From positions 1 through 14,732 of the forward strand of contig JAJZBP010000023.1 in assembly GCA_021798855.1 (NCBI GenBank): 14,732 nt of DNA, read 5' to 3'. The notes below the pieces were generated by a model. That model made no database searches. It was not told the DNA's origin and saw nothing but the letters and a program-made list of their open reading frames with translations. Below, in pieces: positions 5,997 through 13,394 of the stretch. Origin of the DNA: Bacillota bacterium. GTDB taxonomy: Bacteria > Bacillota > Sulfobacillia > JAJZIM01 > JAJZBP01. Every line of letters begins with the position of its first letter. Within the stretch, counting starts at the first letter, position 1. Position numbers and translations under genes: made by a program.

Positions 5997-7016
5997 TCAA
6001 TCCGGAAAAAGGAAAGCTTCGCCCATACCAACCGCCACCTCCGTGCCGTTCGACGCAATCTCCGGCGTCGTTTCCAGCACCACTTCTCCACCACCGTGGA
6101 GCGCCAGCCGGCACCACCCCGTCCCGGCGAATCCCACCGCTACGTTCACCCTGCCGGTGATGACCGTATCCGCCGGTCCCCCGGAGCGGGACCGAACGCG
6201 CAAACCGGCCGGATGGAAGGCCAGCACCGCCTTCCCCGGCTCGCGGGCGGATGGATACGGCATGGTCTGCGGCCCGATTTTGATCCATCCGGCCGCCGGC
6301 ACCTCCACCGGCAGCAGATGGTAACCCAAGGCCGCCGCGGCCGCCGCTCCGGCGGGTGCGGCCAACACCCCGGCCACCTCTCCCGCCTGCAGCACCCTCC
6401 CGCCGTCCAGGACGGCCACATGGGAACACAGCCGGGGCAATTCCTCCAGGTCGTGGGTCGCCATCAAAACGGTGCAGCGGTAACGCTCCTTCAGGCGGTG
6501 CAGCAGGTCTCCCAACCGGCGCCGCAAACTCCAGTCAAGAGCCGCAAAGGGTTCGTCCAGAAGCAAAAGGCGTGGTTGCACGGCGAGAGTCCGGCCCAGG
6601 GCGACTCGGCTTTTTTGTCCGCCGCTCAGGTCCGTCGGCCTACGGTCCAAGAGGTCGCCCAACTCCAGCAGGGAAACCAGTTCCGCCAGGTGACCGTCAT
6701 CGGTCACTCCGTAAGCCAGGTTTTGGCGGACGGTCAGGTGGGGAAAAAGATCGTTTTCCTGGGACAGGTAACCGACGCGCCGGCGCGAAAGCGGCATCCA
6801 TACCCGGCGTTCACCTTCCCGGCGACGAAAGAACAAGCGGTCCCCCAAAGCCACCTCACCCCGGCGCGGTTGGACCAAGCCCCCGACGGACGCCAACAGG
6901 GTGCTTTTCCCGGAACCGGAGGATCCGACCAACCCCCAAAAATCTCCTTGGGCCGCCGTCAGATCGGCGCTCAGGGAGAAACCCGAGTATTCCACTTCCA
7001 CGTTGACCCTAAGCAT
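5997..7016 (-). CDS. Molybdate/tungstate-type ABC transporter ATP-binding protein
   Basis: This 339-residue cytoplasmic ATPase powers uptake by the adjacent permease. Walker A is GSSGSGKST (31-39), the Q-loop is near Gln86 (YLSQEN), the signature is LSGGQ (130-134), Walker B is LLLLDEP (150-156), and the switch histidine is His188 (MATHDLEEL). After about residue 230 a second part carries a TOBE-like oxyanion-binding fold (VITGRVNVAVGF), as in ModC and CysA/PotA-type subunits, where it can sense intracellular oxyanion. The ATG at 7014-7016 overlaps the permease stop by 8 bases and has AGGAGG 4 bases upstream. It is the last gene of the transporter operon. Molybdate versus tungstate cannot be separated by eye. 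Confidence 0.9.
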   Translation of the reverse strand: MLRVNVEVEYSGFSLSADLTAAQGDFWGLVGSSGSGKSTLLASVGGLVQPRRGEVALGDRLFFRRREGERRVWMPLSRRRVGYLSQENDLFPHLTVRQNLAYGVTDDGHLAELVSLLELGDLLDRRPTDLSGGQKSRVALGRTLAVQPRLLLLDEPFAALDWSLRRRLGDLLHRLKERYRCTVLMATHDLEELPRLCSHVAVLDGGRVLQAGEVAGVLAAPAGAAAAAALGYHLLPVEVPAAGWIKIGPQTMPYPSAREPGKAVLAFHPAGLRVRSRSGGPADTVITGRVNVAVGFAGTGWCRLALHGGGEVVLETTPEIASNGTEVAVGMGEAFLFPD

Positions 7017-7782
7017 CTTTCCTCCTGCTGCCCAAAAGGGCGGCCAGGGGCAGGGGAACGGCCACCAAGAGGAGAACGGTCGCGAGCGGCAGGGCTTGGG
7101 GGAGCCCCAAGTCGTTTAAGTCCACCCAGATCTTGACCGGCATTCCGTAGGGGTGGTAAGCCAGGATGACCGTGGCTCCGAATTCCCCAATCGCCCTGGC
7201 CCAGGCCATGGCCGCCCCCGCCAGGAGGCCACCCCTGGCCAACGGCAGGCTGACGCGGCGGAAAGTATGGCCGGGCGTGCGGCCCAACAACAAAGACGCC
7301 CTTTCCAGCCGCGCCGGCACCTCCAGGAAGGCTGCCCGGGCGGCCAGGACGTAATAAGGAAAGGCCACGTAGCTTTCGGCCAAGACGAGGCCGGGAAAAA
7401 CATCGGTAAAACCCACACCGACCCGCCCCAAAAGGCCACCCAGCAAGGCGTATGGACCGTAGACGAAGACCAAGAGGAGGCCCATGACCAAGGGCGGGGT
7501 CACCAGGGGAAGCACCACCAGACCTTCCACCAACATTTTCCCGGTGAAATCGGTCCGTGCCAATAGGTAAGCCAGGGGAGTCCCGAGCAGAACCACCAGG
7601 GTCAGAGAAATGGCCGCCGCCACCAAGGAGGTGGCGACGACCCGTTCATTCCCGGCCAAGACGCCGAACACCCGCGCCCAGGAGAGGTGGAACACCAGGG
7701 CCAAGAAGGGCAAAACCAACAAACCGAGGGCCAGGAGGGCGATCAAACCGGCCACGGTCCCAAAAAGTCCCCCCCGGCTCAC
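7009..7782 (-). CDS. Molybdate/tungstate-type ABC transporter permease
   Basis: This 257-residue inner-membrane protein has about six hydrophobic segments: residues about 8-33, 50-75, 84-110, 128-150 and 180-205 and a final one near 230-250. The cytoplasmic coupling motif, GAAMAWARAIGEFGATVILA, is the EAA/G..RAIGEFGA loop characteristic of ModB/WtpB/CysT permeases. The start is a GTG at 7780-7782 that overlaps the binding-protein stop (GTGA). No good Shine-Dalgarno sequence precedes it, so it probably relies on ribosomes finishing the upstream gene. It forms the channel for the oxyanion delivered by the lipoprotein. Confidence 0.92.
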   Translation of the reverse strand: MSRGGLFGTVAGLIALLALGLLVLPFLALVFHLSWARVFGVLAGNERVVATSLVAAAISLTLVVLLGTPLAYLLARTDFTGKMLVEGLVVLPLVTPPLVMGLLLVFVYGPYALLGGLLGRVGVGFTDVFPGLVLAESYVAFPYYVLAARAAFLEVPARLERASLLLGRTPGHTFRRVSLPLARGGLLAGAAMAWARAIGEFGATVILAYHPYGMPVKIWVDLNDLGLPQALPLATVLLLVAVPLPLAALLGSRRKDA

Positions 7783-8726
7783 GGCTTCGCGGCGGGGGGG
7801 AGCGTGCCCACCTCCGCGAGACCCGCCGGCGACCCGTAACCGGCGCTACGGTAGGTGGCCTGTCCCCGGTGGCCCAGAATGAACCGGACGAAGGCCAGTC
7901 CACCCGCCTGGTTCGGGGCGTTTTTCAAGACGGTGGCGTAAAGGACCATCGGTTTACCGCTCACCACACCGCCGGTCGTCAACTTGTAAGTTTGAGTGGC
8001 ATAGCTGGCCGCCCGGGCCGGATCCCCCATGTTGATGGCCGCCGGCAGGGGGATGTAACTGAGGTGGCGCTGGATGGCCTCACTGCGGAAGGCGGATGCC
8101 CCATCCAGTTGCCCGGCCTGGAGGCGGGAAAGGACGGCCGTCTCCTGGAAAACCTGGGCGTTGGCCAAAACGCGGCTCTCCAGGTGCGCCTGCCCGTAGT
8201 ACTTTCCGGCCAGCCCCAACATGAAGAGGAAAGCCTGGCCCTGGGGATCGGTGTCCGGGTTGGTGCGTCCGAGGCGAAACCCCCTGGCTTCCAGGACGGT
8301 GTACCAAGGCGTTCGTCCCGTCGCCGCGGCGGCCAAACGGGAAGCAAAGGCCCCCTTAGGGTTGTAGGCGATCACCAGTTGGTCGCGCGCAAAGGGCACG
8401 GCCCAGGAAACCAACCCGGCGTCCTGCAACAGCTTGACGGGCGCGTACCCCATGCTCAAGAAGACGTCCGGATGAATCGTCCCGCTCTTGACCAGTTGGG
8501 CCGCCCCCAGGGCGCCCATGCCGCGCCCCTGGTACGGATAGCCCGTTGCCCGGGCGAAGGCCGGTCCGATCTCTCCTTCGTTGACGCCGGCCAGGGACCC
8601 GGCGTACAGAACGTTGACCGGGCTTTTGACGGCCGCCGGCGTGGCCGCGCCGCAACCCGCCAAGAGGAGGGCCGGCAAAAGCAGGGCGTTTAGGAAAAGC
8701 GTTGACCAGATTCTTTGCGCTCCCAT
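7779..8726 (-). CDS. Molybdate/tungstate-type solute-binding lipoprotein (ModA/WtpA-like)
   Basis: This 315-residue secreted lipoprotein captures the oxyanion outside the membrane. A signal peptide with hydrophobic core (about residues 9-21) ends in LAGC, giving a lipidated Cys25, so the protein is anchored to the outer face of the membrane. The mature part starts VNVLYAGSLAGVNE, a ModA/WtpA beta-strand with binding-site serine. GRTNPDTDPQGQAFLFML near residues 180-200 matches the G.T.PD.DP.G motif of WtpA-type proteins, suggesting tungstate or molybdate ligand. The ATG at 8724-8726 has AAGGGGAAG about 9 bases upstream. It is the first gene of the operon, behind a clear promoter and hairpin. 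Confidence 0.9.
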   Translation of the reverse strand: MGAQRIWSTLFLNALLLPALLLAGCGAATPAAVKSPVNVLYAGSLAGVNEGEIGPAFARATGYPYQGRGMGALGAAQLVKSGTIHPDVFLSMGYAPVKLLQDAGLVSWAVPFARDQLVIAYNPKGAFASRLAAAATGRTPWYTVLEARGFRLGRTNPDTDPQGQAFLFMLGLAGKYYGQAHLESRVLANAQVFQETAVLSRLQAGQLDGASAFRSEAIQRHLSYIPLPAAINMGDPARAASYATQTYKLTTGGVVSGKPMVLYATVLKNAPNQAGGLAFVRFILGHRGQATYRSAGYGSPAGLAEVGTLPPAAKP

Positions 8727-8759
8727 GCTGATCGTGCTTCCCCTTTGCCGTTAAAATAA

Positions 8760-8789
8760 AAGCCTCGGCTCCCGATTGAGCTCCGGCTT
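8760..8789 (-). terminator. Hairpin followed by U-rich run between the regulator and the binding-protein gene
   Basis: On the minus strand AAGCC (outer arm) pairs with GGCTT and GCTC pairs with GAGC, with a symmetric 3x3 internal loop and a six-base apical loop. It is followed directly by TTATTTT. That is the form of a Rho-independent terminator. It could end transcripts of the regulator gene. It also lies just downstream of the predicted transporter promoter, so the transporter mRNA would start with it. Confidence 0.55.
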
Positions 8790-8796
8790 CCCCAGC

Positions 8797-8826
8797 ATTG
8801 TAATCTATGAATTGCTGTAGTGTCAA
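8797..8826 (-). promoter_or_regulatory. Sigma-A-type promoter of the transporter operon with TGTCA direct repeat
   Basis: On the minus strand a perfect -35, TTGACA (8821-8826), is followed after 18 bases by TACAAT (8797-8802), a 5/6 -10 match. The start site would be near 8790. A TGACA direct repeat occurs just upstream: one copy is within the -35 (8821-8825) and a second is 13 bp further out (8834-8838), with an AT-rich TATATA core between. This could be an operator for the adjacent regulator, but one copy is also the -35 itself, so chance is possible. Confidence 0.6.
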
Positions 8827-8843
8827 CTATATATGTCATAACG

Positions 8844-9911
8844 CTAGCCAGTCGACCAGAGCACCTCTCCGGAGCGGCCGGCATCCGAGCGCAGCATATT
8901 CATCTCCGCGCGAAAATGTTCATCCGCCAGTACCTCCAGCAGGGCTTGGACCGGTGGTGTCTTGAAGAAACGCGCCGGCACCATCAGGTCGAAGGATTCC
9001 TCCGCCAGCGGCAGGAATCCGAGCCCCCGCACCTCGGCCTCGTAACGGACGGTAACCCCGGCGTCCCCCAAACCGTCTTGAACAACTTTGGCCACCTGAG
9101 CGTGGCTCCTGGCCACCAACTGGACGGTGTTCACCCGGTTGCGGTCGACGGCGGCCAAGTGGCGGTTCAACAGGTTGTGTGCTTCCGAGCCCTCTTCCCG
9201 CCCGACCAGTCGCATCGTCCGGAAAGCCGGATCGGACATCCCTTCGATGTGGTTCTCCGGCCGGAAACAAAGCCCCTCTTCCCAGCGGGCGAAATGAATC
9301 AACATCCCGCCCTCAACCTTAAAGGTTTCCTTGGCAATCGTGAAATTGTAGGATCGGCTCAGGGTATCGTAAAGGTGGACACCCGCCGCGTGCGCCTTAT
9401 GTTCGAGCAGCCCTTCGGCCGCCCGAAGCGAATTGCGCACTCGGATGATGGATTTGATCGGATCACCCCGTCGCTGCAGGTAACCTTCCAAAAGGTTGAT
9501 TCCAGGATGACAACCAAGCAGCACCAGCGTCTGCGCGGGTGACCGCTCCCGCAACCGCACGAAGCCCCCATCCGGGTACCAAATGGCGTCGGCGGCTTGG
9601 ACCGGCCCCTCATCGGCCAGCGGCCAAGCCCAAAGGATGCCATCCAATTTGGCCAGACTCACCGGCAGAGGGCAAGTGACCTTGGGCACCTCCGCCCAAA
9701 CCGGGGTGTCTTGTTCTTCCAGGGAAAAGATCTCCTCGACCGAACATTTCAGCACCCTGGATAGCTGCAAGGCCACCAACACCGAGGGCACCATGCTCCC
9801 CCCCTCGATTATGCTGATGGTCTGCCGGCTGACTCCGGCCTGATCCGCCAATTGCTGCTGGGTGAGCCGGCGGGACTGCCGGATTACCCGGATCCGGTTC
9901 CCCAAGTTCAT
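8844..9911 (-). CDS. XRE-type one-component regulator with periplasmic-binding-protein-like domain
   Basis: This 355-residue protein probably senses an oxyanion and controls the transporter genes next to it. An XRE/Cro-type helix-turn-helix fills residues about 4-60 (RIRVIRQSRRLTQQQLADQ, then GVSRQTISIIEGG, with conserved Q..LA...GVS.QTIS.IE). The remainder matches the PBP-like domain (Pfam PF12727): LLGCHPGINLLEG, HAAGVHLYDTLSRSYNF, NRHLAAVDRNRVNTVQL, and SHAQVAKVVQDGLGDAGVTV, ending with LGFLPLAEESFDLMVPA. The ATG at 9909-9911 has AGAAGG 12 to 13 bases upstream; a TTG at 9935 would add eight residues. It lies 69 bases after mtaB and 117 bases before the binding-protein gene, all on the minus strand. 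The ligand, molybdate or tungstate, is inferred only from neighbours. Confidence 0.88.
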   Translation of the reverse strand: MNLGNRIRVIRQSRRLTQQQLADQAGVSRQTISIIEGGSMVPSVLVALQLSRVLKCSVEEIFSLEEQDTPVWAEVPKVTCPLPVSLAKLDGILWAWPLADEGPVQAADAIWYPDGGFVRLRERSPAQTLVLLGCHPGINLLEGYLQRRGDPIKSIIRVRNSLRAAEGLLEHKAHAAGVHLYDTLSRSYNFTIAKETFKVEGGMLIHFARWEEGLCFRPENHIEGMSDPAFRTMRLVGREEGSEAHNLLNRHLAAVDRNRVNTVQLVARSHAQVAKVVQDGLGDAGVTVRYEAEVRGLGFLPLAEESFDLMVPARFFKTPPVQALLEVLADEHFRAEMNMLRSDAGRSGEVLWSTG

Positions 9912-9980
9912 TGCTCTTAAAACCTTCTTTTCCAACCACTGGGCTGCAAATATCGTAATTCATTCTGAACATTGATGATG

Positions 9981-11279
9981 TCAACCAAGCGGTGCGTCAG
10001 GCACCAACCTGCCCTTGTCCTCGCCGGTCACCAGCACTCTGACCAAACGGTTGGTCAAGTCTTCACCCGGTGGCCCGGCAAAACGCAGGGTCAGGTAGTC
10101 ACCGGTCTTCCCCCGCCACCAACCGTCCCTTTGCTCCTCCACCAGCACCGAAACCTCTCGTCCGATGTGCCCCGCCGCAAATGCCCGCGCCAGCCTCCGT
10201 CCCGTTTCCTCCAGTTCCCGTCGCCGCTCCTCCACCATCGCCGGGGGCACCCGGTCCGGCAACGTTGCGGCCGACGTTCCCGGGCGGGCCGAAAAGGAAA
10301 AGACGTGCAGGCGGGTCATTTTCAGATCCTCCACCAGACGGCGGGTTGCCTGGAAATCGGACTCGCTCTCGCCGGGGAAACCAACCAGACAGTCGGTGGT
10401 CACCGCCAGACCCGGGATCAGCTTCCTGGCCCGCGCCACCGTGGCGGCGTACTCCTCCGCCGTGTAGGGGCGCCGCATCCGGGCCAAGACGCGGGAAGAT
10501 CCGCTTTGCAGGGGAAGGTGGAGGTGGGGACAGACCTTGGCGAGGCTAGCCTGCGCCTCCAGCACCGCGTCGATGCCGAAGGGCTCCAGGGAACTCAGGC
10601 GGATCCGAGCGATCCCCTCCACCCATTGCAGTTCGGTCAGAAGGCCCCCCAAGCCGGGAAAGGATCCCAAATGCACGCCGGCAACGACCAACTCCCGGAC
10701 CCCGCTGCCGGCCAAGGCTTTCGCCTCCGCCAGCGCCGCCGCCGGCGAACGGCTGCGGCCACGGCCACGGGTCGCGGGGATGATGCAGTAGGCGCAGGAT
10801 TCATCGCACCCCTCCTGCACCTTGAGAACAGCCCTCACTCGTCCCAGGCCCCGGTCCCCAACCCTGCTCGGCACACCGGGTTCCTCGAACTCCTCCGGCA
10901 AGGCCAAAATCCGCTCCACCCGGTCCGCCCCGGCCAAAGCGCGCCGCACCAGTTCCATCAGTTCCGTCTTGCCGGCCGTTCCCCCCAGAACCCTCACGCC
11001 GGGAATTTCCCTCACCCCGGCAGGATCGCGCTGGACGTAACAGCCGACCACGGCGATCACCGCCGCCTGGTTGCGACGGGATGCCTGCCGGATCGCCTGG
11101 CGGGAACTCTTTTCTCCCCCGGCGGTGACCGCGCAGGTGTTGATCACGTAAACCTCGGCCTCGTCCCGGAAGGGCACCACCCGGTAACCGGCACGGCGGA
11201 AGGTCTCCGCCACACCCGCCGTATCATATTGGTTGACCTTGCACCCCAGGGTGTGGAAGGCCACCCGCGGCTCATTCAT
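9981..11279 (-). CDS. mtaB: tRNA t6A37 methylthiotransferase (MtaB)
   Basis: This 432-residue radical-SAM enzyme adds a methylthio group to t6A at position 37 of tRNAs reading ANN codons, giving ms2t6A. The N-terminal UPF0004 domain has the three auxiliary-cluster cysteines Cys13 (TLGCKVNQYD), Cys49 (NTCAVT) and Cys80 (VVGC). The radical-SAM cluster is Cys158, Cys162 and Cys165 (CDESCAYC). The C-terminus is TRAM-like (GREVSVLVEE...). The TLGCKVNQ motif favours MtaB over MiaB or RimO. The ATG at 11277-11279 follows the prmA TAA with no gap. In many Firmicutes rsmE lies between these two; it is missing here. Confidence 0.94.
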   Translation of the reverse strand: MNEPRVAFHTLGCKVNQYDTAGVAETFRRAGYRVVPFRDEAEVYVINTCAVTAGGEKSSRQAIRQASRRNQAAVIAVVGCYVQRDPAGVREIPGVRVLGGTAGKTELMELVRRALAGADRVERILALPEEFEEPGVPSRVGDRGLGRVRAVLKVQEGCDESCAYCIIPATRGRGRSRSPAAALAEAKALAGSGVRELVVAGVHLGSFPGLGGLLTELQWVEGIARIRLSSLEPFGIDAVLEAQASLAKVCPHLHLPLQSGSSRVLARMRRPYTAEEYAATVARARKLIPGLAVTTDCLVGFPGESESDFQATRRLVEDLKMTRLHVFSFSARPGTSAATLPDRVPPAMVEERRRELEETGRRLARAFAAGHIGREVSVLVEEQRDGWWRGKTGDYLTLRFAGPPGEDLTNRLVRVLVTGEDKGRLVPDAPLG

Positions 11280-12140
11280 TTATAGCATCCGCCCGGCGGC
11301 CGCCATCCATCCGCCGGCCTCCCGCAACTCGGCCTGAAAACCCGCTCCAGCGAAACCACGCAGCAACTCCTCCCCCTGCCCGGCGCTGACTCCAGATGCG
11401 ACAAAAATGCCGCCAGGCGACAACCGCTCCCGGACCGGCGGCAAAAGCGCCAGCACCTGAGACAGAAAGATGTTGGCCACCACCAGGTCGGCGGACGGCA
11501 AGTCCATTTCCCGGAAATCCCCCAACACCGTCGCCAAAGCCTGCCCCACCCCGTTGACGGCGGCGTTTTCCCGGGCCTCCCGCTCCGCCAAAGGGTCGAC
11601 ATCCACGGCCACGGCCGCACGAGCGCCCAAACGCAACGCGGCGATCGCCAGGATGCCGGAACCGGTTCCCACGTCCAGGACCGTTTCCCCACCCCGGATC
11701 AGTTCCTCCAGCCAACCCAGACAGAGCAGAGTCGTGGGATGATCCCCGGTCCCGAAGGCCATTCCCGGCCGAATCCGCACCGCAACCTCTCCGGGAGCGG
11801 GCGAAAAGACGAAATCGCCCGGCAGGATCACCAGTCTGCGCCCGACCCGCAGGGGGCGCAGGGAGCGCCGCCAGGCTTCCAACCACTTGTCCTCGTCTTC
11901 CTCCCAGGACGCCGTTTCCACCGGCCAGAAGCGACCGAGGTCTGCGGCGGCCGCCGCCAGCTTTTTCTCGATCCGGTCGGCCTCGACGGAAGGAAAGTGG
12001 GCCACCGCCCTGGCCCAGCCGTCCGCGTCCTCAAGACGCACTCCACCCGCCCCCGCCTCCCGCAGGACTTCCGCCGCCGCCTCCAAGCCGTCGGGAACGG
12101 TGGTTAGGGCGAAGGCCCTCCAGATCCCCCTAGACCCCAA
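11280..12140 (-). CDS. prmA: Ribosomal protein L11 methyltransferase
   Basis: This 286-residue SAM-dependent enzyme trimethylates ribosomal protein L11. Features are FGTGDHPTT (129-137), the SAM motif VLDVGTGSGILAIAA (about 154-168), an acidic VAVDVDPLA next, and the substrate-site region VANIFLSQVL around Asn223. The N-terminal half is the L11-recognition ferredoxin-like domain. The start is a TTG at 12138-12140, overlapping the dnaJ TAG by 11 bases, with AAGG nearby upstream; the usual N-terminal W-x-E/A strand follows at residues 7-12. Its place after dnaJ and before mtaB is the standard Firmicutes order. Confidence 0.93.
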   Translation of the reverse strand: MGSRGIWRAFALTTVPDGLEAAAEVLREAGAGGVRLEDADGWARAVAHFPSVEADRIEKKLAAAAADLGRFWPVETASWEEDEDKWLEAWRRSLRPLRVGRRLVILPGDFVFSPAPGEVAVRIRPGMAFGTGDHPTTLLCLGWLEELIRGGETVLDVGTGSGILAIAALRLGARAAVAVDVDPLAEREARENAAVNGVGQALATVLGDFREMDLPSADLVVANIFLSQVLALLPPVRERLSPGGIFVASGVSAGQGEELLRGFAGAGFQAELREAGGWMAAAGRML

Positions 12141-13248
12141 AAGCGTCCTTGACCTTCTGGAAAAAGCCCTTGTCCTCCGTCACCGTCTCTCCCCGCAACC
12201 TGGCCAACTGGTGCAGGAGGGCTTTTTCTTCCGGCGTCAATTCGGTGGGAACCCGGACGGTCGCCCGCAGCACTTGGTCGCCCCGGCCACCCGCCCGGAA
12301 GCGCGGCATTCCCTTGCCCTTCAGGTGAAAGACCGCTCCGTTTTGCGTTCCCGGGGGAATATGCAACTTGGTTTTCCCTTCGATGGTGTCCACCTCCACC
12401 TCGGCTCCCAAGGCCGCCTGGGTGAAGGGCATGGCCAATTCGGAATAAAGGTCGTCGCCCTCACGCTCGAACACCTGGTGGCGTTTCTCCCGCAGCCGGA
12501 CATACAGATCGCCCGGACTCCCCCCCCGCCGGCCCGCCTCCCCTTCGCCGCTCAGCCGGAAGCGGACGCCCTCGCTCGCCCCCGGCGGGATCTTCACCTG
12601 CACCCGCCGGGATTGGACTTTTCGCCCCTCGCCCCGGCAATTCGGGCACGGGTCCTCGATCAGGGTGCCGCTGCCCCCGCAATGGTCACAGGGGCGGAGG
12701 GACACGAAGCGCCCGAAAAGGGTGCTTTGAATCACCTGGATCTGGCCCGCTCCTTTGCAATGCCGGCAGGTGGCCGCCTTTTTCCCCGGTTGCAGGCCGT
12801 TTCCACCGCAGGTGACACAGACCGCCAACCCGTTGACGGGGATCTCCTTTTCCACCCCCCGGAAAGCCTCTTCCAGGGTGATCTCCAGGTCCACCTGGAA
12901 ATCGCGACCACGCCCGGGGACCGCTCGTCGGTCCCCGCCAGCCTGTCCGCCCGGTCCGCCGGGACCGCCGAAAAAGACATCGAAGATGTCCTCGAAGTTG
13001 AATCCCATATCGGCTCCGCCGCCCGCTCCGTTCCCCCCGGCGTTTCCGTAGTGGTCGTAATGCGCGCGTTTTTGCGGATCGGAGAGGACGGAGTAGGCCT
13101 CGCTCAATTCTTTGAAACGTTCCGCAGCTTCGGGGTCGCCCTGATTCGCGTCGGGATGGTGCTGCCGGGCCAACCGGCGGTAGGCAGATTTCAGTTCGTC
13201 CGCCGTGGCCTCCCGTCCGACTCCCAAAATCTCATAATAATCCCGCAA
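12130..13248 (-). CDS. dnaJ: Chaperone DnaJ (Hsp40, type I)
   Basis: This 372-residue co-chaperone stimulates DnaK ATPase and delivers unfolded protein. The J-domain (residues 1-68) begins RDYYEILGVGREA and has HPD at 31-33. A Gly/Phe-rich linker follows (about 71-115), then four CxxCxGxG zinc modules (CVTCGGNG, CRHCKGAG, CDHCGGSG, CPNCRGEG) from Cys144, then two C-terminal substrate-binding domains. I chose TTG at 13246-13248 by homology (M-R-DYYE), with GGAGG about 12 bases upstream. A GTG at 13311 would add 21 basic residues unlike the family and has no good ribosome-binding site. The stop overlaps prmA by 11 bases. The key oddity is that neither grpE nor dnaK precedes it: only about 146 bases separate it from hrcA. 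Confidence 0.93.
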   Translation of the reverse strand: MRDYYEILGVGREATADELKSAYRRLARQHHPDANQGDPEAAERFKELSEAYSVLSDPQKRAHYDHYGNAGGNGAGGGADMGFNFEDIFDVFFGGPGGPGGQAGGDRRAVPGRGRDFQVDLEITLEEAFRGVEKEIPVNGLAVCVTCGGNGLQPGKKAATCRHCKGAGQIQVIQSTLFGRFVSLRPCDHCGGSGTLIEDPCPNCRGEGRKVQSRRVQVKIPPGASEGVRFRLSGEGEAGRRGGSPGDLYVRLREKRHQVFEREGDDLYSELAMPFTQAALGAEVEVDTIEGKTKLHIPPGTQNGAVFHLKGKGMPRFRAGGRGDQVLRATVRVPTELTPEEKALLHQLARLRGETVTEDKGFFQKVKDAFGV

Positions 13249-13394
13249 AACTTTTTTCTGCCTCCGTTTGATCGCTTCGCTCCCGGCCCACAAGTCCCTC
13301 TTCCGGGCCACGAATTAGGTTTGCTTCCCGCGCCGTAACGCCCCTTCCCCGCCCGGGCCGGAAGGACTTTGGAGGCGAGCGGTTCACCCCGGGT
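13249..13394. other. Short hrcA-dnaJ junction where grpE and dnaK would normally be
   Basis: In most Firmicutes this position holds about 2.5 kb encoding GrpE and DnaK. Here it is 146 bases, of which 63 could be read as a dnaJ N-terminal extension. I see no fragment of either gene, no CIRCE inverted repeat, and no clear promoter. An inverted repeat CCTTCC...GGAAGG with an 11-base loop lies near 13344-13366 but lacks a T-run. Confidence 0.6.

Noticed and set aside
8727..8843. Molybdenum/tungsten cofactor riboswitch in the transporter leader
   Set aside because: The leader is only about 65 bases after the predicted start and holds a single simple hairpin, too small for the known multi-helix element.
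9979..9984. TTGACA on the minus strand as promoter of the XRE-type regulator
   Set aside because: It overlaps the mtaB stop codon, and the best -10 (TACGAT) is 21 bases away, too far; the regulator may be co-transcribed with mtaB.
9972..11285. 437-codon plus-strand open frame opposite mtaB
   Set aside because: Low-complexity composition and no domain; mtaB on the minus strand has all catalytic cysteines.
11887..13338. 483-codon plus-strand open frame opposite prmA and dnaJ
   Set aside because: It spans two well-supported minus-strand genes and shows no family motif.
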